13,492 nt of DNA from Dehalococcoidales bacterium (lineage in GTDB: Bacteria; Chloroflexota; Dehalococcoidia; Dehalococcoidales; UBA5760). The stretch covers positions 1 through 13,492 of the forward strand of contig JAQUOC010000029.1 of assembly GCA_028717305.1 (NCBI GenBank), read 5' to 3'. This document shows positions 6,859-12,363 of this stretch, one piece after another. The notes beneath the pieces were generated by a model. That model did not search any database, was not told the DNA's origin, and was given only the letters and a program-made list of their open reading frames with translations. The translations under genes and the position numbers were made by a program. Numbering within the stretch: the first letter of the stretch is position 1; each line of letters begins with the position of its first letter.

Positions 6859-7836
6859 CTACCTCTTTCTTTTCAGAAGTGAAGTAGGAAGACTGAATCT
6901 ATAGAACGTGCCGGCCGGGTCGGGGAACCTATCGATTAGTTTCTGGATATCTTTATCCGGCATCTTCCCTTCTTCCTCAACTCCCAAAATAGAGGCAAAC
7001 ATGGCGAGGGCCTTGGTCCCCTGGTCAACCACACCATCGACGGGACCGAAACAGCCACGACACGGCATATTGGCCCTGATACACGTCTCGCCACAGCCGG
7101 TACGGGTCGCCGGTCCGTAGCAAAACAGCCCCTGTACCAGGAAACACTGGTCGGGGTCGATCTTGATCTCCCATGGTCTTTTAATATCTTTCACCGCAAT
7201 CCTATCCGGTTTCGAGTCTTTCCTGGGGCAGGTATCACAGAGGGCGATGTTAGGAGCGAGCACAGCACCCTTCTCCGGCAGCTGGCCGGTTAAAACCGCT
7301 TTCACCGTATTCATAATCAAGTCGGGCGGCGGGGGACAACCGGGAAGGTAATAATCAACCGGAACGATTTGATCCAGAGCACTGACCGTATCGTAGAACT
7401 CAGGTAGAGTGAGCTCCCTGCCATCCTCAATGGTTTTCGGCTGAGGGATGATCTTCTCCAGATTGATCACGCTGGGAGAATCGTGGTAGACCTGCTGGAA
7501 GACCATCTCACCGTTGCAGAGATTACCCAGGCCGGGAATACCACCCAGGTGGGCGCAGGCGCCAAGAGCAACCACCAAACCCGATTTCTGCCGCAGCAGC
7601 CTGACCATTTCCTCCTGCTCTTTAAGCCTGACCGCGCCGTTTATGAAGCTTACCGTGATGCCACCGTCTTTCATAGCCTCAATGTCCTTCTTCTTGAAAT
7701 CCAGTGCCACCGGCCAGAAGACAATATCCACCGTCTCTACTAACTGCAGAATATCTTCGTTGAGGTCAACCACCGCCTCTTCACAGCCACCGCACGAAGC
7801 ACACCAATAAAAGGCAACTCTCGGTTTAGCCATCAT
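6859..7836 (-). CDS. mvhG: [NiFe]-hydrogenase small subunit, Mvh/Frh gamma-like
   Basis: The iron-sulfur subunit that conducts electrons between the Ni-Fe site and the next carrier. It is 325 residues with no Tat leader, so it is cytoplasmic. The proximal-cluster ligands are visible: CASC at 12-15, GAC at 92-94 and GCPPPP at 166-171. Further cysteines (CDTC at 200-203, then C231, C239, C248, C252, C259, C262) fit two more clusters, as in MvhG and FrhG. Two ATGs in tandem (7836 and 7833) could start it; AGGGA abuts the first, so the second has the better spacing and would make the protein one residue shorter. This is the first gene of the hydrogenase operon, and its promoter must lie in the 331-base gap upstream. 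In Mvh-type enzymes this subunit hands electrons to MvhD, matching the MvhD-like domain encoded further down. Confidence 0.95.
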   Translation of the reverse strand: MMAKPRVAFYWCASCGGCEEAVVDLNEDILQLVETVDIVFWPVALDFKKKDIEAMKDGGITVSFINGAVRLKEQEEMVRLLRQKSGLVVALGACAHLGGIPGLGNLCNGEMVFQQVYHDSPSVINLEKIIPQPKTIEDGRELTLPEFYDTVSALDQIVPVDYYLPGCPPPPDLIMNTVKAVLTGQLPEKGAVLAPNIALCDTCPRKDSKPDRIAVKDIKRPWEIKIDPDQCFLVQGLFCYGPATRTGCGETCIRANMPCRGCFGPVDGVVDQGTKALAMFASILGVEEEGKMPDKDIQKLIDRFPDPAGTFYRFSLPTSLLKRKR

Positions 7837-7891
7837 TCCCTGCTACATAAATCAAACGTCATCAAGCGGCTTTTATCCAATCCCCCCTGTT

Positions 7892-7921
7892 ATTAAACAA
7901 AAATACCGGCACAAAGCACAA
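7892..7921 (-). promoter_or_regulatory. Weak candidate sigma70 promoter for the hydrogenase operon
   Basis: On the minus strand TTGTGC (7921-7916) is followed after 18 bases by TTTAAT (7897-7892), a 3/6 and a 5/6 match to consensus. A start near 7885 would leave a leader of about 50 bases before the small-subunit ATG. The dyad at 7929-7974 lies immediately upstream. This is the best candidate in the gap but is far from compelling. Confidence 0.25.
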
Positions 7922-7928
7922 CACTCTT

Positions 7929-7974
7929 TGACCCGGTAAGCACCACTACTCCGAACAGCATCTATAACCGGTCA
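7929..7974. repeat. Inverted repeat upstream of the hydrogenase promoter candidate
   Basis: TGAC-c-CGGT at 7929-7937 pairs with ACCGGTCA at 7967-7974: eight base pairs with one bulged C, separated by 29 bases. It could be a pair of half-sites for a regulator or a stem in a longer transcript. No regulator can be named from the sequence. Confidence 0.35.
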
Positions 7975-8118
7975 CAGCCATCAGTAGTATCAGGCCAGCT
8001 ATTCAGTAAGGAAGTTCCCTTCGCCGTAGGAAAGGAGATAGATAAGAACTGCTAATCTTGTATAATGATTTTAGACAGGATCCAGTAGTGATTTTATCCA
8101 AAATCCATGAATAACAAA

Positions 8119-8161
8119 GGTAGCTTACCATTGTGTTCTCGAGATTGTCAATGCTGCTACC
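8119..8161 (-). terminator. Imperfect stem-loop just after ychF, possible terminator
   Basis: GGTAGC (8119-8124) pairs with GCTACC (8156-8161), and inside it CATTG (8129-8133) pairs with CAATG (8149-8153). The loop centre holds a further self-complementary TCTCGAGA. Read on the minus strand it starts seven bases after the ychF stop and is followed by TTTGTTATT, a broken T-run. Position favours a ychF terminator; the interrupted stem and imperfect T-tract keep confidence moderate. Confidence 0.45.
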
Positions 8162-8167
8162 GGCAGG

Positions 8168-9274
8168 CTAAACATTGAACAGAAAGTTAATGATATCACC
8201 ATCCCGGACAGTATAGTTCTTTCCCTCCAGACGTAGCAGACCTTTCTTACGGGCCTCGGCAAGGCCGCCGCACTCTATCATCTCTTCATAGCTGATTACC
8301 TCGGCACGAATAAAGCCTCTCTCAATATCAGAGTGGATTTTACCGGCCGCTTTAAGGGCACTGGTACCATCCTTAATTGGCCAGGCCCTGACTTCATCCG
8401 GGCCCACGGTTAAAAAGGAGACCAGCCCGAGTAACTCATAGGACAGCCTGATAGCACGCTCCAGTCCGGGCTTGGCAATTCCGAACTCGGCACGAAGTTC
8501 CTCAGCCGCATCCCCTTCTAATTGAGCCAGCTCCATCTCCAGTTCACCGCAAAGGGTAATAATACTGCAATTGGCTCTCGAGTAGCGCTGCTGTAGTTCT
8601 GTTTCCAGAGAGGCTGCTTGAGGTAGTTGCTCTTCCCCGATATTAACCACGATAAGCAAGGGCTTGGCGGTGAGAAACTGATAGTTGGCGATAGTTTTGC
8701 TCTCTTCATCAGTCAGGTTTAGCCCCCTGATGGGCACATCCTTTTCCAGGCTGGCATTAATCTTACCCAATAATTCCTGCTCCCGGATCAGCCCCTGACG
8801 CTCGGTCGCCTTAGCCCCTTTCAAGGACTCCTCTATTCTCTTCAGTCTTCGCTCAATAATAACCAGGTCGGAGAAGGCAAGCTCCATATCCATGGTGGCA
8901 ATATCCCGTTCGATATCCAGACTGCCTTCACTATGGGGAACGCTTTCGTCAGTAAAGGCACGCACGACATGAAACAGGGCGGAGACATTACCGAGCTGAT
9001 TCAAAAGCTCGCCGCCGATACCCTTATCCTTAGCCAATTCCTTGACGGAAGCCCCGATATCAACATACCTCGCTTCGGCGGGGACCACCCTCTTGGGATG
9101 GAACATATCGGCAAGAACCTTTAAACGGGGATCGGGAACCTTAGCCACTCCGACATGGGGAGACCTGGCTTCCTGGGTATAGCTTCCGGTGGTAACCTTA
9201 CCTCCAGTCAAGGCATTAAAAACAGTCGTCCGTCCGCTCTTGGAAAGTCCGATGATACCGATGTCAACACTCAT
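8168..9274 (-). CDS. ychF: YchF/OLA1-family P-loop NTPase with altered nucleotide-binding motifs
   Basis: YchF proteins are ribosome-associated P-loop ATPases/GTPases. The C-terminal TGS region is well conserved (RAWPIKDGTSALKAAGKIHS at 296-315, then ERGFIRAEV, and GDIINFLFNV at the end). The G4-position motif is NIGE (211-214), the NxxE form typical of the ATP-preferring YchF/OLA1 group. A His at 114 (SVPH) appears to match the catalytic-region His of the family. The P-loop reads GLSKSGRTT (9-17), where Arg15 replaces the invariant Lys, and the G3 region reads VDIGAS (71-76) instead of the usual DIAGL. The length (368) is normal and there is no frameshift, so it looks like a maintained but diverged paralogue or lineage-specific form. 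AAGGA lies 12 bases before the ATG and GGAGG 18. It diverges from holA across 60 bases. Confidence 0.9.
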   Translation of the reverse strand: MSVDIGIIGLSKSGRTTVFNALTGGKVTTGSYTQEARSPHVGVAKVPDPRLKVLADMFHPKRVVPAEARYVDIGASVKELAKDKGIGGELLNQLGNVSALFHVVRAFTDESVPHSEGSLDIERDIATMDMELAFSDLVIIERRLKRIEESLKGAKATERQGLIREQELLGKINASLEKDVPIRGLNLTDEESKTIANYQFLTAKPLLIVVNIGEEQLPQAASLETELQQRYSRANCSIITLCGELEMELAQLEGDAAEELRAEFGIAKPGLERAIRLSYELLGLVSFLTVGPDEVRAWPIKDGTSALKAAGKIHSDIERGFIRAEVISYEEMIECGGLAEARKKGLLRLEGKNYTVRDGDIINFLFNV

Positions 9275-9314
9275 GTCTTATTTTAATCCTTACCTCCGCT
9301 ATTCTTCAATAATT

Positions 9315-9330
9315 TCACCACCAGGTGTGA
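9315..9330. promoter_or_regulatory. Short dyad in the ychF-holA divergent gap
   Basis: TCAC and GTGA flank eight bases, with ACC/GGT pairing inside if one C bulges. It lies in the only shared control region of ychF and holA and includes AGGTG, the likely holA ribosome-binding site. It could be an operator or a small hairpin masking that site, or chance. The sequence TGTGATAAAATG next to it resembles a -10 element but lies too close to the holA ATG to trust. Confidence 0.25.
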
Positions 9331-9334
9331 TAAA

Positions 9335-10381
9335 ATGAATATTAACCACGAAAAGGAAGAAGACTTGCTGTATATACTATCCGGTCAGGACGATTTTTCC
9401 CTGAACGAGTCGCTGGAGGAGATAAAGAGAGGCATCGGCAGCGAGGCGCTACTAACGGCCAATACCACGGTAATTGACGGTCAGAAGATCACTATAGAGC
9501 AGCTAAGAAACGTCATAGAGACGGCTCCATTTCTAGCGGAAAGACGGCTGGTCATCATCAAAGGACTGCTGGAACGCTTTGTTCCCAAAGGTAAATCGGG
9601 ACGGCAGAAAAAGGCCACTTCGTCGGTCAAGCAACAAGATGAACCGGGGTCGCTGCTGAGCCTCCTCACCAACATACCCGCCAGCACGATACTGGTACTG
9701 GTAGACGTAATAGATGATAAAACGAGAAACAAAAATCCGCTCTTTAAGGAACTCTCGGCCAGGGCAGAGGTAAGAACCTTTCCCCTGCTCAAGGGCAACG
9801 GGCTAAGGCAATGGATCAGAGAGCAGGCGGGGAAGGAAGGCGCCGAGATATCTCCTCCGGCGGTAGAATTGCTGACGAGGCTAATAGGCAGTAACCTCTG
9901 GATTATGCAAAATGAGATCAGAAAGCTTGCCCTGTTTACCTCAGACCGCCGCATCGAAGAAGATGATGTCAGCAGGGTGGTGAGCCATGCCCAGGAAACC
10001 AGTGTTTTTGCCATGGTCGATGCCGTCATTGAATTCAAGGCCGGACTGGCCGAAGAATTGCTTGAGCAGTTGCTGGAAAACGGGGCGGCACCGACCCATC
10101 TTCTGTTTATGATATCGCGACAGTTCCGCATGATAGCCCGGGTAAAGGAGCTCAAAAAACAGGGCGAAGCGGAAAGGGAAATTCAGACCAAGCTTGGAAT
10201 CGCCTCAGACTTTGCCTTTCGTAAAACGGTAGAGCAGTCAAACCGCTACCCCCTGGGGCGCATTAAAGAAGTATACCACAGACTTTTAGCAACCGACCTC
10301 GCCATGAAGACAGGAAAATATCACGGCGAACTGGCCCTCAACATACTGGTCGCCGAGCTATGCCAACAGCCTCAACGATAG
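9335..10381 (+). CDS. holA: DNA polymerase III delta subunit
   Basis: The clamp-loader subunit that opens the beta clamp during replication. It is 348 residues, the usual length. The N-terminus has the family pattern LLYILSGQDDFSLNESL (11-27), where other AAA+ clamp-loader subunits would have a P-loop but delta does not. The middle has APFLAERRLVIIKG (64-77) and ILVLVDV, followed by KGNGLRQWI and the helical AAA+ part with LTRLIGSNLWIMQNEIRKLA (185-204). The C-terminal helical domain includes ISRQFRMIARVKEL and ends TGKYHGELALNILVAEL. A basic, Lys-rich stretch at about 85-100 (KGKSGRQKK) is a lineage-specific loop. AGGTG lies seven bases upstream of the ATG. Its neighbours are not replication genes, so it is probably expressed alone or with ychF-side control. 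Confidence 0.93.
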   Translation: MNINHEKEEDLLYILSGQDDFSLNESLEEIKRGIGSEALLTANTTVIDGQKITIEQLRNVIETAPFLAERRLVIIKGLLERFVPKGKSGRQKKATSSVKQQDEPGSLLSLLTNIPASTILVLVDVIDDKTRNKNPLFKELSARAEVRTFPLLKGNGLRQWIREQAGKEGAEISPPAVELLTRLIGSNLWIMQNEIRKLALFTSDRRIEEDDVSRVVSHAQETSVFAMVDAVIEFKAGLAEELLEQLLENGAAPTHLLFMISRQFRMIARVKELKKQGEAEREIQTKLGIASDFAFRKTVEQSNRYPLGRIKEVYHRLLATDLAMKTGKYHGELALNILVAELCQQPQR

Positions 10382-10392
10382 CCAAACCTTAG

Positions 10393-10410
10393 CAGTAAGA
10401 ACAGTAAGAA
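10393..10410 (+). repeat. Perfect tandem duplication of a 9-base word
   Basis: CAGTAAGAA occurs twice head to tail (10393-10401 and 10402-10410), ending 12 bases before the -35 box of the nrpR promoter. It may be a binding site for an activator or simply a slippage product. Confidence 0.8.
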
Positions 10411-10422
10411 TGCGAGATAATA

Positions 10423-10451
10423 TTGACAAAAACGTTACATTGCGTTATCAT
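10423..10451 (+). promoter_or_regulatory. Near-consensus sigma70 promoter for nrpR-hisF
   Basis: TTGACA (10423-10428, perfect) is followed after exactly 17 bases by TATCAT (10446-10451, 5/6). The start would fall near 10458, giving a leader of about 34 bases. A dyad AACG-N8-CGTT (10431-10446) lies in the spacer and overlaps the -10 box, and GGAAA-N11-TTTCC (10453-10473) covers the start point. Both are positioned as repressor sites would be, possibly for autoregulation by the product. Confidence 0.8.
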
Positions 10452-10491
10452 AGGAAAACGGTTGCCTATTTCCGTGGAGAAATAATTTTAG

Positions 10492-11490
10492 ATGATCGGT
10501 CGTAATGAACTAGAGGTCGAAAGAAAGACGGTCTCTATACTTAAGATTATCAATGAGTCATCACAGCCGGTGGGGGCAAGGCTGATTGCCCGCCAGTTAA
10601 AGGAGTACGGGGTAGAGCTGGGAGAACGAGCGGTAAGGTACCATCTCAAACTAATGGATGAGCGTGGGTTGACCAGCCTCATCGGAAGGGACGGCAGGCT
10701 GATTACCGATTCAGGAATCGAAGAACTGAATAGCGCCCTGGTCAGGGACAAAGTGGGACTCTCCATCTCTAGAATTGAGATGCTTTCTTTCCGCACCGAT
10801 TTTGATCTGGATAAGCACACCGGCCGAATTCCGGTAAATATCTCTTTCTTCCCCAGGGATAAATTCGGCAAGGCGCTTAAGGAGATGCGTACTGCTTTCT
10901 CAGCGGGTTTCTGCGTAAGCAACCTGGTAGCGACAGCCGGTGAGGGGGAGACTCTCGGCGAGCTAACCGTCCCCGAGGGAAAGACCGCTCTGGCCACAGT
11001 TTGCAGTCTGGTGATAAACGGTACCCTGCTTAAGGCCGGCGTCCCCATCGATTCGAGGTTTGGCGGCATACTCCAGATCCGTAACCATAAGCCGATTCGT
11101 TTCGTGGAGCTCATTCACTACGCCGGTTCATCAGTAGACCCCTCCGAGGTATTCATCAGTGCCAAGATGACCTCAGTGGGTCAGGCAACCAGAGATGGTT
11201 GCGGCAAAATACTGGCCAACTTTCGCGAGATACCGGCTCTCTGTCGGCCTGTTGCCGAGGAGGTTATCGCCAGACTCAAGGAGGCCGGGCTTAACGGGGT
11301 GCTGGCAATCGGAGAGACCAGCGAGACAGTCTGTGAAGTCCCGATAGAGCTCAACCGTATCGGGATAGTCCTGCTCGGCGGCCTCAACCCGGTAGCCGCA
11401 GTTGCCGAAGCCGGTATCGATTGTGAGAGCCATGCAATGAGCACCGTTTTAGACTACCGGAGCCTAATAAAATTTGAGGAGCTGATATGA
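10492..11490 (+). CDS. nrpR: NrpR-family transcriptional regulator (winged helix + one NrpR/DUF128 domain)
   Basis: NrpR of methanogens represses nitrogen-fixation and glutamine-synthetase genes and is released by 2-oxoglutarate. Here residues about 8-75 form a winged-helix DNA-binding domain (GARLIARQLKEYG, then ERAVRYHLKLMDERGL with IGRDGR as the wing). From about 90 the protein follows the NrpR domain: GRIPVNISFF (111-120), then TLGELTVPEGKTALATVCSL (154-173), PIDSRFGGILQI (185-196), and the C-terminal GVLAIGETSETVCEVP and GGLNPVAAVAEAG (297-309). There is a single NrpR domain; some archaeal versions have two. Length is 332. GGAGA lies 11 bases before the ATG. It overlaps hisF by four bases, so the two are co-translated. 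The targets are not known; the neighbouring glutamate dehydrogenase gene and its own promoter are the obvious candidates (inference). Confidence 0.88.
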   Translation: MIGRNELEVERKTVSILKIINESSQPVGARLIARQLKEYGVELGERAVRYHLKLMDERGLTSLIGRDGRLITDSGIEELNSALVRDKVGLSISRIEMLSFRTDFDLDKHTGRIPVNISFFPRDKFGKALKEMRTAFSAGFCVSNLVATAGEGETLGELTVPEGKTALATVCSLVINGTLLKAGVPIDSRFGGILQIRNHKPIRFVELIHYAGSSVDPSEVFISAKMTSVGQATRDGCGKILANFREIPALCRPVAEEVIARLKEAGLNGVLAIGETSETVCEVPIELNRIGIVLLGGLNPVAAVAEAGIDCESHAMSTVLDYRSLIKFEELI

Positions 11491-12257
11491 AAGAGATAAA
11501 AATCATACCCTGCCTGGATATCAAGGAAGGTAGAGTGGTCAAGGGAGTGAAATTCGTCAACCTGAAGGATGCCCGAGATCCGGTAGAAGCCGCTACCACC
11601 TACTGCAAGCAAGGTGCCGATGAGCTTGTCTTCCTAGATATATTCGCTACCGTGGAAAATAGAAAGACCAGACTGGAGTGGGTGAAAGGGGTTCGCGACG
11701 TGACCACCATTCCCTTCGCCGTCGGTGGCGGTATCGCCAGCATCGCGGATATGAAGGTACTGATTGACCTCGGTGTGGACAAGGTCTCTATCAACACCGC
11801 TGCTGTCAGACGGCCCCAACTGATAACTGAAGCGGCGGCGGAGTTCGGCAGGGAGAAGCTTGTCGTCGCCATCGACGGTAGAAAGAACCCGTCGAAAAGC
11901 GGACGCCCCCGTCTCGAGGTGGTGATTAAAAGCGGCGACGAGCCTACAGGTATTGATATCGTCGACTGGGCAAAGCGGGTGGAAGAACTTGGTGCTGCGG
12001 AAATTCTGCTCACCAGTAAGGATGCCGACGGTACTCGGGCAGGCTATGACCTGGAGATGACCAGAGCTGTCGCCGAAGCGGTTACCATCCCGGTTACCGC
12101 ATCCGGTGGTGCCGGGACCATGGAGCACCTCTACCAGGCAATAGTAACCGGTAAGGCCTCGGCAGTGCTGGCTGCCTCAGTCTTTCACTTCGGCGAAATC
12201 TCCATCCCCCAGGCCAAAAAGTACCTGCAGGAAAGGGGGATAGCGATTAAGAAATAA
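11487..12257 (+). CDS. hisF: Imidazole glycerol phosphate synthase subunit HisF
   Basis: The cyclase half of IGP synthase. It takes ammonia released from glutamine by HisH and joins it to PRFAR, giving imidazole glycerol phosphate (histidine pathway) and AICAR (purine pathway). It is 256 residues and a complete TIM barrel. The catalytic acids are present: Asp11 in IIPCLDI and Asp130 in VVAIDGRK. The phosphate-binding glycine motifs are also present: FAVGGGI (77-83) and TASGGAG, plus AASVFHFGEI near the end. The loop after IDGRK is a little longer than usual (NPSKSGRPR). GAGGAG lies five bases before the ATG, within the end of nrpR, and the genes overlap as ATGA. No hisH or other his gene is adjacent, so the pairing with a nitrogen regulator rather than a his operon is notable. 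Confidence 0.97.
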   Translation: MKEIKIIPCLDIKEGRVVKGVKFVNLKDARDPVEAATTYCKQGADELVFLDIFATVENRKTRLEWVKGVRDVTTIPFAVGGGIASIADMKVLIDLGVDKVSINTAAVRRPQLITEAAAEFGREKLVVAIDGRKNPSKSGRPRLEVVIKSGDEPTGIDIVDWAKRVEELGAAEILLTSKDADGTRAGYDLEMTRAVAEAVTIPVTASGGAGTMEHLYQAIVTGKASAVLAASVFHFGEISIPQAKKYLQERGIAIKK

Positions 12258-12284
12258 CCTTGCTGTTTCTATATGTACCATAAT

Positions 12285-12314
12285 TTGAGACAGTTTGCTC
12301 AGAACAAAGATAAA
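12285..12314 (+). promoter_or_regulatory. Weak candidate promoter for gdhA
   Basis: TTGAGA (12285-12290) and GATAAA (12309-12314) are separated by 18 bases; they match consensus at 4-5 and 4 of 6 positions. A start near 12321 would leave a leader of about 43 bases. A dyad TGAG-N8-CTCA (12286-12301) overlaps it. Read-through from nrpR-hisF is the alternative, since no terminator is apparent in the 106-base gap. Confidence 0.25.
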
Positions 12315-12363
12315 CAAATCCGGGAGAACTATCTGAGATAATATTAAGGAGCAGTTAAAAGAA

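Larger units (their letters stand above)
7837..8167. other. 331-base intergenic region between the hydrogenase operon and ychF
   Basis: No convincing gene on either strand. It should contain the start of the minus-strand hydrogenase transcript and the end of the ychF transcript. Visible structure: an imperfect 43-base inverted repeat just after ychF (8119-8161); a dyad TGACcCGGT/ACCGGTCA at 7929-7937 and 7967-7974; a short palindrome GGAAGTTCC at 8010-8018; two TTGAT copies five bases apart on the minus strand near 7850-7866; and the word TGGATAAAA on the minus strand at 8100-8092 and again close to the hydrogenase start. A TATAAT at 8061-8066 (plus) has no partner -35 and no plus-strand gene ahead. 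Confidence 0.6.

Noticed and set aside
8061..8066. Perfect TATAAT on the plus strand
   Set aside because: No -35 element at 16-18 bases, no extended -10, and it would transcribe into ychF in antisense with no plus-strand gene before 9335.
8123..8151. TTGACA on the minus strand (8151-8146) as the hydrogenase promoter
   Set aside because: The -10 position gives only GTAAGC or TAAGCT, and the TTGACA is largely part of the inverted repeat after ychF.
9481..10155. A 224-codon minus-strand frame inside holA
   Set aside because: Its translation is Ser/Leu-rich low-complexity protein with no motif, while the plus strand encodes a full-length delta subunit.
10488..11114. A 208-codon minus-strand frame over nrpR
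   Set aside because: The plus strand has a promoter, ribosome-binding site and both NrpR domains; the antisense product is Ser-rich with no family likeness.
12258..12363. Terminator between hisF and gdhA
   Set aside because: The best stem is a four-pair TGAG/CTCA with no following T-run, so nothing supports termination.
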